Shown here: positions 35,832-46,487 of the stretch, in pieces
How the letters are laid out: every line of letters starts with the position of its first letter
Position numbering within the stretch: position 1 is the first letter of the stretch
Origin: Pseudogymnoascus destructans
Lineage: Eukaryota > Ascomycota > Leotiomycetes > Thelebolales > Thelebolaceae
Direction: 5' to 3'
Length of the DNA stretch: 64,000 nt
NCBI RefSeq assembly: GCF_001641265.1
Contig: NW_020167534.1
Coordinates: 434,001-498,000 of the forward strand
Made by a program: the position numbers and the translations under genes
The notes under the pieces: model-generated
The model's database searches: none
Told to the model about the DNA's origin: nothing
What the model saw: only the letters and a program-made list of their open reading frames with translations

Positions 35832-37421
35832 ATGCAAATGGGGACTCTTAAAACGGCAAAACGGAAACCTAATGAGCAACAATCTAATGGTGGCGCTCAA
35901 AGCAAGTGATTAAGGCCATACGTTCGAGTGGGTACTAAACAGGAGAACTCACAACAGTCCAAATATATCGCTTGAAACAAGCGATTACGGCCATATGTTC
36001 AGATGGGTACTACTCACGAGAAGTCACAACGACGATTGGCTATAGCAGGACCTCTACATGAGAAACGTCATAGATGCTATATAAGACAGAGTCGCCAACA
36101 GAGAGATAGGCAGAGACATGCCTATCAGCAAGATATACGAACAAACCCCCTATCTACCCAAAGCCTTTTCTCTGCACAGAAGCAGCAGGATGACCTGTTT
36201 AATGACGAACGAAGGCATGCATTACTTCGTGCATATCGCAGAATCTATGAAGAAAACCCAAACACTCACCTTGCCAATGCTGGGCAACTCGCCACCCATA
36301 TATTCAAGTACGGGCGCCCTGCAAAGGTATGGACAGCTGGTAGTGAAGGATCCCATAATGTGGGATTTAGTTTTGATACTGTCTCTATACATGGAAAGTG
36401 CGACTGCAAGTACGACAACGCAGATATATTACTCCTTACAGAGGAAGAGCATGCTATATGGGCAGCTAATAATAATGACCCGAAGCTCATTATTATTTGA
36501 GACCACAAATTCTTGGAGCGACGACCATATCAGATGCTGCAAAAGTGGTTCAAGGAGATGGAGACAGAGGCTCAAATCTCTACAAAGCCAATGCAAATCG
36601 ATGTCCAGATACTTAATAAAGATACAAGCAGACAAGCTGTTGAAAATTTAAAGATACAGGACGCGTTTACCTTATGGAAGAATGCAGAGGCTTCTCTAGA
36701 AGTTTGCATACAAAATCCGCCTGTTAATTTTCTTAATATTGCAGACTGTGGGTATGGATGCTGGCCTGCAGGTGTCACCAAACACTACAGCTATCTACGG
36801 AAGGTTGTTCGCTACTGTGAATCATTAAAATATAATGAGATCAACGTGGGAAAGCCAACATTTCTACCAGTCTGCCCAGTGGATATCCAGCAATGTATGG
36901 GGTTTTCAATTGTCGCCCAGCGAGGGGCAGCCTCGGGCTGGCATAAGGATCAGAACGGAGTTTCTACCATGTTAACACTTGAGGGACACAATGACAACAG
37001 CAAGCCAGAAGACGTCGTTAAATACTGGCCAGTGTTTCCAATTAACCGCTTTGGGCCAGAAGAGCAGGAGGCATTTCGGAATGGCTTCATGGAGCATGGT
37101 GAGAACTGGCGATCAGAACTACAAGGGCCACAAATACCAGTCATTGCACTAGTGTGTGGGGATACTCTTATTCAACCACCTGGTACTATACATGCCCCTA
37201 TAACCCTCACTGATTGCATTTTTACTGGTACAATGGTTTGGCGAGAACAAGATTTGAAACTTTCTTTGACAGAATGGCTTTTCCTCACAAACAATGGCAG
37301 TTGTACAAACGAATCTTTACCGCAGCAAACTCCAGAAATCTTACAATACTTACCAGAGGTAAAACTTGAGCTGGAAAAGTTTGGGTATGCGGTTGAAGAG
37401 CTCCCACTGCTCGACTTCTAG
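35832..37421 (+). pseudogene. Decayed JmjC/cupin-fold dioxygenase-like gene
   Basis: A single frame runs 35832-37421, broken by three TGA codons (35907, 35973, 36498) and no other stops. Positions 35906-36055 hold a 75-bp in-frame duplication. In copy 1 the codon at 35907 is TGA and its partner at 35982 is CGA, which shows how the stop arose. The 3' 300 codons look globular: GWHKDQNGVSTML supplies an H-x-D pair, and QPPGTIHAPITLTD a distal His, as in Fe(II)/2-oxoglutarate JmjC folds. The family name is inference from this metal triad and spacing. A host gene or a transposon-associated oxygenase are both possible. Confidence 0.55.
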
Positions 37422-37735
37422 ATCTTGCACGAAGGATGCAGGTGCTCTACCACCTGTGGCAAGAGGTGTGGCTGTGTTAAGAAAGGAGTTTCTTGCAGCC
37501 TAGAATGCCACAAGGGACTTGGAAGGGATTGGGTGTGCTGCTTATCTTTTTTAGCTACCGAAGAGGAGGCATAAACCATGTTCAGGGGAGATTGGGGGAT
37601 GGTTTGGTGTGCGAGCTTTCATTTTGGCATTTGATTCGGGGCCCCCTTTTTAAGGGGCCCTCTATAATTAGGGGCTGTCGGGGTATTTTGCTCTGAATAT
37701 ATATACCTAATAACTTTTTAGTTACATTACGGCAG
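37422..37735. other. Spacer before the solo LTR
   Basis: Nothing recognised beyond a GGGGCCCC..AAGGGGCCC palindromic patch near 37640. Confidence 0.5.
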
Positions 37736-38069
37736 TGTTACGGCTAAGTGCTAGTGCTATGGCTAGCACTTACAGCTGCAACCTCACGTGATGGATAACA
37801 TTGGATATCATGGATATTAGATAACATTGGATATCTTGGATATTATGTTATCCATGTTATCCACAGATATCCCTTTGGCACGACGCCACTATATAAGTAG
37901 ATAGTATTTCCTTAGATAGGAGCTTCATGCTCAACTCAATATAGTATTCTTTACAATACTGTAACGTGTTACTTGGAAAGCCTTTGTGTTTAATTCCCTG
38001 CCGCCTCTGTCAAGTCAACCTTCCGCAAGAAACCTCTGTGTCTTCTATCGTTTAGAAGTCAGCGTTACA
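37736..38069 (+). mobile_element. Solo LTR related to gypsy-2, with GGCAG target duplication
   Basis: 334 bp beginning TGTTACG and ending CGTTACA, flanked by GGCAG on both sides (37731-37735 and 38070-38074). From GGCACGACGCCACTATATAAG (about 37875) to the end it aligns closely with the gypsy-2 LTR (58346-58538), including the TATATAAG box. The upstream third does not align: here it consists of GGATATC/GGATAACATT repeats, there of an 86-bp duplication. It marks recombinational loss of a full element. Confidence 0.93.
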
Positions 38070-38095
38070 GGCAGGTGATAGTACTGTAATTAACA

Positions 38096-39787
38096 ATGCA
38101 GTTTAAATTAACAATCTTACTACTACTACTTACATGCAAGTTTTCATGTGGCTATACATCATCCCAGGTGCCTAGTAGGGGCTATCGAAATGTAGCATAT
38201 TATGTGAATTGGTATGCAACCTACTTGTGTGCTTTCGACAGTCTAACGATCACAGGGCCATATATGGCAGAAAGTTCTTTCCACAGGATCTACTAGCGGA
38301 TAAACTCACGCACGTGCTTTATGCGTTTGCTAATATATGACCGGATGGAGGGGTATTCCTATCAGATGAATATGCTGACACCGATAAACATTTTGAAGGG
38401 GAGTCTGCTGCAAATGATGCTGGGACTAATATATACGGCTGCTTGCAGCAGCTTTATATCTTGAAAAAAAAAAACATCAACACCTCGAGGTCCTTCTTTC
38501 AATTGGTGGCTGGAGTTATCGTGATAACTTTGCAGTACCAGCTGCGACACCCTCTGGCCGCTCTCGGTTTGCTTCATCTGTAGTCTCCCTAGTGCAGAAC
38601 CTTGGTCTTGATGGGGTAGATATTGACTGGGAATATCCAATGGATGACTCCCAAGCTAATAACTTTGTTCAACTACTGTGCAAAGTCTGGACTGCGCTTG
38701 ATGCATACAGCAACCGACTAAGTATTTCGTATCCCTTTCTGCTTACAGTAGCTGCTCCTGCTGGGCCCCAACAGTACAAAGTACTACACCTTGCTAAAAT
38801 GGATCAATATATTGATTTCTGGAATCTTATGGCTTATGATTATTCTGCACCAAATACGGCTACTCACCAGGCGAACCTCTTCCACGACCATGATAACCCA
38901 AAATCTACACCATTTAACACAGAGACTGCCGTTAACTACTATGTATCACAAGGAGGCATTAAATCAGATAAGATAGTGCTTGGAATGCCTATCTATGGCC
39001 ACGCATTTAATCTGACAGATGGTTTTCGGCTTCCATCTACTAAAGCCACTGTTGGAACATGGGAGGCAGGTACTTATGATTTTAAGGTGCTGCCTATAGC
39101 TGGTTCCAAGGAGTATTATAATAGCACACTTGGCATAAGTTATAGCTATGATGGTAATAAACGAGAACTCATCAGCTATGACAATAGCAGTCGTAAAACA
39201 GAAGGCGGCTTGGATTCAGACTATGGATCTTGGAGGCGCCATGTGGTGGGAGAGTAGCGCTGATGCCAAAGGGGGAGACAGTTTGATTGAGGCAGTCTCA
39301 AGAGAGTTGGGACGAGACAATGGCTCAGGGCTAGACACTACCGTTAATCGGTTAGCTTACCCAGATTCGATTTACGCCAACCTTCAGGCTGGGATGCCAG
39401 ACTCCAAATCTTGTCCAGGATCAGTTGTTACCACTTCAATGAGTATAGCTACTTCCACCTTTATAACCAGCTCTCCTACAGGTACTAGCTCAATTGCTAT
39501 TGCCTCTCTATTTCCGTTCGTTGCATATACTGAACCAGGCTGTAAGTGTCTAGTTATATGGCTTTATATATCCCTAATTATCCTTTAGGTACTGGTCTTG
39601 TATCTACGACTGACGATGTTTATGGGGGGGACCGAACTACTATTCTTGGTGCATTTTTTTCTAGCTTTAAAATTATTCGTCCCCTTCAAGGGAGAGAACA
39701 GCTTGATTTCAGCACCGGAGATCCAGATTACTGTGGGCAGTTCCTGCATTCCTACTGGCCGCGAGACTCACTAGGTAAAGGGGAATA
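38096..39787 (+). pseudogene. Decayed secreted GH18 chitinase
   Basis: MQFKLTILLLLLTCKFSCG is a signal peptide. A 44-bp intron (38212-38255) joins YYVNW to AIYGRKFFPQDLLADKLTHVLYAFANI. A TGA at 38338 replaces an expected Arg codon. An 11-A run (38464-38474) shifts frame before KHQHLEVLLSIGGWSYRDNF. The catalytic DGVDIDWEYP is intact near 38620, followed by NLMAYDYS and MPIYGHAF. A second 1-nt shift near 39187 precedes AAWIQTMDLGGAMWWE. A Ser/Thr-rich tail and a possible intron at about 39541-39588 follow. With one stop and two frameshifts it cannot make the full enzyme. The solo LTR ends only 26 bp upstream of the ATG, so promoter loss may have come first. Confidence 0.85.
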
Positions 39788-40196
39788 GGGGAACTAAAGA
39801 TCTCAAGTGCTAACGTAAAGCAGTAGGATGTGTTGATATTGCTAAATTTAGGTGCATGCGGCTATGGCTCAATTAGTTTATATAGAATTAGAACATCGCT
39901 GAAGATGGAACAAGAAGTTAGGGCAGAATGTTTCAGATACAACGATTATAATAAGGGTAAAAGGCGAAGATATTGCAAGAAACGAGTGAATATGGTGAGT
40001 TGGTTGAGTTGAGAGAGTGGGAGGGGCGAGGGTAAATAAATGGCAAGCGACGGAAAAGGTCAACTTCAACTCCTGAGAGTGGAAAAGCTGGTCTTATCTC
40101 CTGATAATAATTACAATTTCCTATTTATTTGTGTGCATAGATCGTACCTAGCGTCCGTTCCTGATCATACTTATACTAGGTCGTAATACAAGAGAT
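39788..40196. other. Unassigned spacer
   Basis: No gene or repeat recognised. Confidence 0.5.
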
Positions 40197-40905
40197 CTAG
40201 TTAACAGGATTGCACAAGGACTCACCCTTGTCAATATTGAGAACCTCGCCAGTGACAAAACGATTTTTCGCCAGGAAAAGCACACCTTGCACTACCTCGC
40301 TCTCAGTGCCATTCTCTTCGCCAACGGGCACCAACTGCATCTGTCTCCCCTCGTTATAAGATGGGAAGTAGCCTGGCGCAATACTGTTAATGTGTACATT
40401 GAAGACTTGGAACTCGTACGCCATCATTTTAGATAGGTGGATAGTAGCAGCCTTAGAAGCGCTGTATGAGAAATAGCCACTTAGGCGGGATTGGAGTCCT
40501 GACATGGAAGCGATGATGATGACGGAAGCTTTAGCGTGACCATCGCCGCTACACTTCTGGAGCAGCGGCAGGAAGGCTACCGTCTAGCGGGGTTAGCAAG
40601 TTAGGTAGCGTAACGACAATGAATAAGACAGACTGTGAAGTAGATAGCAGATACATTAGTGTTAAACGTCGAAAGCCATTCCCTCTGATCCTCGGCGAAC
40701 AGCATCTGCTGCAACTCTTTTGCGTTCATACTAGGCGTCGTGCCGCGCTCGCCTTAAGACCCTGTCGCAGTGACTAACAAGTTGATGCCGCGGTGCTCGC
40801 ATTTCTCAATCTCGCCTACAAGGTACATTAAGTCCTCGGTGTGGTTTCGAACCAGTAGAGGAGCACATAGCGAGTTACACTATAGTGGGGGATGGTAAGG
40901 GTGTA
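40197..40905 (-). pseudogene. Decayed short-chain dehydrogenase/reductase
   Basis: The minus strand gives an SDR C-terminal half: SVIIIASMSG, then YSASKAA (active-site Y-x3-K), HINSIAPGYFPS, and a C-terminus ending NIDKGESLCNPVN at 40197. Upstream, separated by a probable intron (about 40580-40655), are HTEDLMYLVGEIEKCEHRGINLLV and MNAKELQQMLFAEDQREWLSTFNTNVSAIYFT. The expected NNAG motif is mutated (TATGS followed by TAA near 40756), and the N-terminal nucleotide-binding GxxxGxG part is missing. It is therefore a truncated, inactivated gene. The substrate cannot be inferred. Confidence 0.75.
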
Positions 40906-41246
40906 GGGTTCAGGGTCGATGCTGACCTGTTGCGGTGGAGGGATCAGGGCTAGGGTTGGGATAACCGAGTCGGGCCCATTTCGGGTACTTAAGGAAACAG
41001 ACTCAACGGGGTTCCCCCTTCATCTTTTTTGTATCCTTCGTAGTAGACCTATAGGATAGCATCCGTTTAGCCTCCAACTCGCACTCTCATATGCTATTAC
41101 TGTGAGCTGGGTGCCCTGTGTCCTTACAGTGCTCACCGGGCGTGTGCTGGTTATCAAGTCCTTAATTATAGGGTTGATGATGGGTTGGTGATCTAAATTA
41201 TTGCTTAATCAATGATGCGTGGACAACGGAGGATGAGAACGGACTA
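40906..41246. other. Unassigned spacer
   Basis: No gene recognised before the left end of the transposon. Confidence 0.5.
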
Positions 41247-43114
41247 CAGTATTATCTCGTTAAGTCGATACATGATTAGTCGATTTTCTGGATAACTCGA
41301 TAACTTTCTTCGGATCCTTCCATTCGTCATACAAATCACGATACACACGATATTGAGTCCCTTTTCCCAATTATCGACTTAAACTAATTACTGGACTACT
41401 CTTAGAATACCTTCAAAATGCCTTTGAAAAAGCTCTATTCTATGTCTCTTGAACAGCGAAAAGCCCTCCGAACTTGGCATCAATCTCACCATCCGAAACC
41501 TACACAAAAGGCCACTATACAGTGGTTCCCCAAGAAATACAATCATCGACTTAGCCAATCTACAGTCTCAGAATCCCTTAGCTCTCAATTTTCGGACCTT
41601 GACGATACTTCTAATACTTTGGAAACAAACAGCTCTAAAGCTCAGCGTCGCTGCGCTGTCGCCTGGCCTGAATTAGAAGCTGCTCTTTACGACTGGCAGA
41701 GGCTTATTGAAGAGTGTGGCGGCATTACAACTACAGAAATCTTACAATCAAAGGCGAAGATTATCTGGAATCAGCTACCACAATACCGTGGACTACCTAT
41801 GCCAGAATTTAGCTACGGATGGATCGTAAAGTTTCGACAACGGCATAATATATTATATCAAACTCTACATGGCGAAGCTGGATCTATTGGTGTCACTGCA
41901 GAAGAACAAATGAAGGCTATACAAACTATTGCGGGGGAGTTTTTAGAGGACAATATTTACAACATGGATGAGACTGGGCTTTACTGGAGGATGAGCCCTT
42001 CAAAGGGCTTTACAACACGATCAACTCCAGGACAGAAGAAGGACAAAGCACGCATATCAGTAGCCATTTGTGTTAATGCTGCTGGAACAGATCGACTTCC
42101 TCTTTGGTTTATTGGAAAGGCTAAAAAGCCTCGAGCTTTACAACATGTTGATGTAGGGGCAATGGGTGGGGTTTGGAGGTGGAATAAGAAGGCTTGGATG
42201 AATCAATTTGTTATGGCAGATTGGCTAAATGCTTTCTATACTCATATTGGTACGTCACGTTCTATACTGCTTACAATGGATAACTTCTCAGCCCGTATCG
42301 CCGCAGTGGAATCGACGCCTCCTCCTCCAAACATACGAATTATCTGGCTTCCTCCAAATGCGACCAGTCGATATCAACCTCTCGATCAAGGTATTATAGC
42401 CTCTTTAAAAAGCTATTATCGTCGGCAATGGCTCGAGTTCATGCTCGAATATTTTAGCAACAACCTGGATCCAATCAAAACAATGACAATACACTTTGCA
42501 ATTCGCTGGCTTATTCGATCATGGCATCACGACGTTACAAATACGACTATCTACAATTGCTTTCGAAAAAGCACGATTCTTTTATGCCCAATACAGCTTC
42601 CTATACACCCACTCCCTGTTCTAAACAACTTATATACTCGAGTACAACAAGCTGGTCATATATCAGACGCTATGGACATTTCGAACTTTTTGAATCCAGC
42701 GGAGGAGGGAATACAAGAGGTGGAGGGAGGCTTAGATGAGGACACAATTCTACAGGAGGCGATGGCTCCATATATACAGGTTTCCAATGTTCAAGATGAT
42801 GACGATGAGGAGCCCCAGCGTCCTGTGCTCACCACACAGAACGCTGTACAAGCCCTCCAAGTTCTGATTGAGTTCTCAGAATCTGAGAATAGTGGCATCA
42901 CGGATCCAGCATCATTTTTGCGCTCTTAAGAGCGCGTGGAGAGGCAATTAGTGGCCAAACAGGCCAATGAGTTGGTTCAAGGCACGTTGGATGGATGGAT
43001 GGTTTAGCTGAGGGGCTACTCCGGGTCTACTTCAGATCACTTTCTAACTCGATATTTCTATAAGTCGATATATTTATGCATGACCAATTACATCGACTTA
43101 ATGAGATAATACTG
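41247..43114 (+). mobile_element. Complete pogo/Tigger-like DNA transposon, 1868 bp
   Basis: The ends read CAGTATTATCTCGTTAAGTCGAT and its inverted copy at 43092-43114, with one mismatch in 23. TA lies at both outer borders (41245-41246 and 43115-43116). Subterminal TAAGTCGATA/AACTCGATA motifs recur inside both ends and may be transposase sites. It encloses one intact transposase gene, so it is potentially autonomous. Confidence 0.93.
41418..42929 (+). CDS. Pogo-type transposase (CENP-B HTH plus DDE_1)
   Basis: 503 aa in one intronless ORF starting MPLKKLYSMSLEQRK. About residues 1-60 form a helix-turn-helix DNA-binding region (ATIQWFPKKYNHRLSQSTVSESL). Residues about 75-150 are the CENP-B-like second HTH (YGWIVKFRQRHNI). 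The catalytic DDD triad is visible at Asp184 (YNMDETGLYW), Asp288 (LTMDNFSAR) and Asp323 (YQPLDQG), giving DD34D spacing. A Glu/Asp-rich tail follows. No stop or frameshift is present, unlike the neighbouring genes, so the copy appears recent. It cuts and pastes its own element at TA sites. Confidence 0.93.
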   Translation: MPLKKLYSMSLEQRKALRTWHQSHHPKPTQKATIQWFPKKYNHRLSQSTVSESLSSQFSDLDDTSNTLETNSSKAQRRCAVAWPELEAALYDWQRLIEECGGITTTEILQSKAKIIWNQLPQYRGLPMPEFSYGWIVKFRQRHNILYQTLHGEAGSIGVTAEEQMKAIQTIAGEFLEDNIYNMDETGLYWRMSPSKGFTTRSTPGQKKDKARISVAICVNAAGTDRLPLWFIGKAKKPRALQHVDVGAMGGVWRWNKKAWMNQFVMADWLNAFYTHIGTSRSILLTMDNFSARIAAVESTPPPPNIRIIWLPPNATSRYQPLDQGIIASLKSYYRRQWLEFMLEYFSNNLDPIKTMTIHFAIRWLIRSWHHDVTNTTIYNCFRKSTILLCPIQLPIHPLPVLNNLYTRVQQAGHISDAMDISNFLNPAEEGIQEVEGGLDEDTILQEAMAPYIQVSNVQDDDDEEPQRPVLTTQNAVQALQVLIEFSESENSGITDPASFLRS

Positions 43115-43116
43115 TA

Positions 43117-43582
43117 GAACCCATCTTCTCCCGACACATCCTTGCAATCCATCAACGCTTTAGCGAGGTTACTGGATGAAACGAATTATAGCCGCTGGAC
43201 ATGTGGGCATCACAATACTGCTAGCCAGACTCTCCCATTCCTTTCGTTCCTGATCTTCTCTTTCCTCTCTCTCCCTCCTGAAGATTGAGCAAAGATGAGA
43301 ATACGGGAGTAGGTTGAGATGAGGATGCTCAGAAGTCAATCTTGCCTCGCTGGTTCTTTTATCCACAAAGATTTATAGAAAGATTGAGGGTCTTATATGT
43401 CTATTCATTTGCGCACTCTCCAATTAGGGAGCACAGCTATTTCTGGAAAGTCTTGAAGACTGTGGCCACGAAATTGGATAGGCGTCAGATTACAAGGAAC
43501 TGCTCAGCCATAGCTCAAAGATGACTGCTATGGAACACGATAGTAGGAGATACTCTAATATTTCCTATTTCGTCTGGTGTTA
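43117..43582. other. Spacer between two transposons
   Basis: 466 bp with no recognised gene. Confidence 0.5.
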
Positions 43583-45442
43583 ACGTACATGTATAGCGAA
43601 AGCGCCAAACAAGCGAAAGCGCCAAAATGATGCGGTGACCAAACCCCCCAACTAAATGTTAAATTCCTCAACAACAAAACATGCCCCATAAAAACGATGA
43701 AAGCCAATTAGTGCTAGCTATCCAGGCTATGCAAAGCGACCCAAAGTTACGCCTTCGAGTTGCTGCTAGGATCTATTCTGTGGACCACCGCAAGCTAGGT
43801 CATCGTCTAGAAGGTGTACCTTCACGACGCGATATCCAAGCCAACTCACGGAAATTAACTAACCTAGAGGAGTCCGTCCTTGTTCAGTATATACTCGACC
43901 TAGCTGCCAAAGGGTTTCCTCCTCGGCTGTCTGTTGTTGAAGATATGGCAAGTCGACTACTTGCAACACGCGACGCGTCACGCGTTGGGTCGCATTGGGC
44001 TTCAAACTTTGTTAAGCGGCGTGTAGAGCTCCAGACACGCTTTCAGCGCAAATACGACTACCAGAGGGCTAAGTGCGAAGATCCAGAAGTTATTAATGGC
44101 TGGTTTGAGCTTGTGCGTAACACAATTGCGAAATATGGTATCGATGAAGCAGATATCTACAACTTTGATGAGACTGGGTTTATGATGGGCGTTATCTCAA
44201 CTGCTATGGTTGTAACAAGCTCAGACGGGCGGGCAAAAGCAAAGAAGGTACAGCCTGGTAATTGGGAATGGGTTACAGTAATCCAAGGCGTTAGTTCTCA
44301 AGGTTGGGCAGTACCACCATTTATCATTGTTGCAGGCAAAAACCACCTTACATCTTGGTATGAGAATAGTGGATTTTCAAGCGATTGGGTGATTTCTGTT
44401 ACTGAAAATGGCTGGACTACAAACGAGAGAGGCATGGATTGGATTCAGCACTTTGAGAAGCATACAAAGGCCCGGAGTGTTGGTGGTTATCGCTTGTTAG
44501 TCCTTGATGGTCATGAGAGCCACCACTCAGATGAGTTTGAGGAGTACTGCAAGGAACACAACATTATTACGCTTTGTATGCCTGCTCACTCTTCTCATCT
44601 ACTCCAGCCACTTGATGTTGGCTGTTTCGGCCCGTTAAAGCAGGCCTATGGTCGGCAAATTGAAGATATGATGCAGGCTCATATTTCTCATATTACAAAG
44701 GATGACTTCTTTCCTGCCTTCCACGCTGCATTTAACACTACAATGACGGAAAGTAACATTCGAGGCGGGTTCCGAGGGGCAGGGCTTCTTCCATTTGACC
44801 CTGAGAGAGTGATATCTACACTTGATCTTAAGTTAAGGACACCAACGCCTCCAAGCTCCCGCCCAGGTACTGCTCAACCTTGGGTTTCTCAGACACCAAA
44901 CAACCCAATTGAAGCTATGTCACAGTCTACATTTATTAAAACTCGGATTTCACGCCATCAAAATAGCTCTCCAACCTCAATCTATGCAGCTGTTGACCAG
45001 TTTACAAAGGGTGCATCGCAAATAATGCATCAATTAGCACTGCTAAAGGGAGAGAACCAAAACCTACGACAGGCAAATGAAGTACTAAGCAAGCGCCGGA
45101 GAGCTAGGAAAACACGACTACAGCAAGGAGGATCACTTAGTCAACAAGGGGCGCAAGAGCTACAGGATGAGAGGGATGTTGTGCAGCAGGTAGAGCAGGA
45201 AATAAGGGCAAGCCATGGTCGGAAGCCAAGGGAAGAAACCCGTGCCCGTCGCTGTGGCAAGTGTGGTGAGACTGGGCACAATGCGCGCACGTGTCAGATT
45301 GTAATAGACACCTCTGAGGAAGAGGACTCCGAGTAGTTTCAATTGATTTCTAATGTTGTGGTAGATTTATCGCAATGTTTGTCGTGAGGGTAGATAATTT
45401 TGGCGCTTTCGCTTGTTTGGCGCTTTCGCTATACATGTACGT
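43583..45442 (+). mobile_element. Complete Fot1/Pot2-like DNA transposon, 1860 bp
   Basis: The 46-bp terminal inverted repeats at 43583-43628 and 45397-45442 are identical. Each contains two direct copies of GCGAAAGCGCCAAA. TA borders both ends (43581-43582 and 45443-45444). It encloses one intact transposase, so it is potentially autonomous and young. Confidence 0.95.
43681..45336 (+). CDS. Fot1/Pot2-type transposase with C-terminal CCHC zinc knuckle
   Basis: 551 aa, intronless. The N-terminal psq-type HTH (AARIYSVDHRKLGHRL) and CENP-B-type HTH (VEDMASRLLATRD..WASNFVKRR) occupy residues about 10-135. The catalytic DDD triad lies at Asp163 (NFDETGF), Asp276 (LDGHESHH) and Asp312 (QPLDVGCFGPLK), a DD35D arrangement. 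The tail has a coiled coil (about 440-500) and a zinc knuckle CGKCGETGHNARTC near residue 530, then an acidic end. The start is the ATG 52 bp inside the left terminal repeat. No inactivating change is seen. Confidence 0.95.
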   Translation: MPHKNDESQLVLAIQAMQSDPKLRLRVAARIYSVDHRKLGHRLEGVPSRRDIQANSRKLTNLEESVLVQYILDLAAKGFPPRLSVVEDMASRLLATRDASRVGSHWASNFVKRRVELQTRFQRKYDYQRAKCEDPEVINGWFELVRNTIAKYGIDEADIYNFDETGFMMGVISTAMVVTSSDGRAKAKKVQPGNWEWVTVIQGVSSQGWAVPPFIIVAGKNHLTSWYENSGFSSDWVISVTENGWTTNERGMDWIQHFEKHTKARSVGGYRLLVLDGHESHHSDEFEEYCKEHNIITLCMPAHSSHLLQPLDVGCFGPLKQAYGRQIEDMMQAHISHITKDDFFPAFHAAFNTTMTESNIRGGFRGAGLLPFDPERVISTLDLKLRTPTPPSSRPGTAQPWVSQTPNNPIEAMSQSTFIKTRISRHQNSSPTSIYAAVDQFTKGASQIMHQLALLKGENQNLRQANEVLSKRRRARKTRLQQGGSLSQQGAQELQDERDVVQQVEQEIRASHGRKPREETRARRCGKCGETGHNARTCQIVIDTSEEEDSE

Positions 45443-45444
45443 TA

Positions 45445-46201
45445 CCGGTTCGTTCAGTATTGATTTAGATTAAATACAGTAGCATTGCAATGGTATGAGC
45501 GACCGAGTCAAGCTCCGTCATCATCCAGACAACATCATGACTAGATCATAGCATGAAATCAATTTTCTAATCACTCACCCTTCATCATTCTCCACGTAAT
45601 ATCGAGCGTATATCATAGCAGAAAATCAATTGCCTAATCACCCAGTTATTCATGCGCGTCCACATGTCTGTGCTGTGAGGAAAATAAAACTTCAGAGCAT
45701 GATTATAGATGCAATTGCTTCGCTAAATAAAAAGAAGAAATTCTAGCTCTTTAGGCTCGAACATTTAACAAAAGTGCTCGTGATCGAAGAACTCCACCCT
45801 CTCAGCAAGCTTGGTCATGAATAACAACTTTCCACGACGGGGGTCGAGTTCCAGGAAACACCACGCAAGTCACCTTGCCCCCATTCGGTCCCGATTCAAG
45901 AACCGTTCCATAGCCTTCATCAGAATACTGACACAGCTTAAACTGTCCGCCGCCATTATAGGAGTACTGGTTACATCCGACGGCAGATATCGGTAAGCAG
46001 CTCTGCGTGCCGTGACCGTAACCCTGCGTTGCTGCTGTATTGCCATTGCAAGCTTGAGCGGGTGAGTATCAGTTGTAGATATAGCTAGACTGGAGGGCTG
46101 GTACCGCTTCAAGAGGCACAGCATACGCGCCGACAAACAGCACCTCGGTTAAGATAGCGGCGAGTCAGAAATAACCGTAAAGCCATAGATTCGGTTCTCG
46201 T
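45445..46201. other. Spacer before the retrotransposon nest
   Basis: A/T-rich, with a loosely repeated GATCATAGCATGAAATCAATTTTCTAATCAC-type segment at 45535 and 45612. No gene is recognised; ORFs at 45811-46136 lack domains. Confidence 0.5.
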
Positions 46202-46455
46202 TGTCACGAGCATCATCACGTGCGGACTCCAATCACGTGCGCTGCGGTGCCAAGGTGGAGGGTCTTCACTCCGAACCCTGCCCGGAATCGTATATAGTAG
46301 GAACGCGGACCTTTGGAGGAGGGTCAGCGTTCAGTCTTCATATCAATAGAGGGCCTTACTATGTAACTATCCATAACGTGACTTCCCGCTGCCCTGTTCT
46401 ACCAAGGCTCTCTTACATTCTGAACGCTCATCCATTCCTACGTTTAGGAAGAACA
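46202..46455 (+). repeat. gypsy-1 5' LTR (right border approximate)
   Basis: Begins TGTCACGAGCATCATCACGTG and matches the 3' LTR fragment at 52499 with few differences over 60 bp. The end is placed at GAAGAACA because it ends in CA just before gag; the truncated 3' copy cannot confirm it. A TATATAG box occurs near 46291. Confidence 0.7.
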
Positions 46456-46487
46456 GCCCAGTAGGGAAGTCCAGAAAGAAGCTGAGA

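Noticed and set aside
35320..36500. In-frame TGA codons read as selenocysteine or recoded codons
   Set aside because: Internal repeats show CGA at the homologous positions, and other decayed genes nearby show the same change, so simple nonsense mutation is the better reading.
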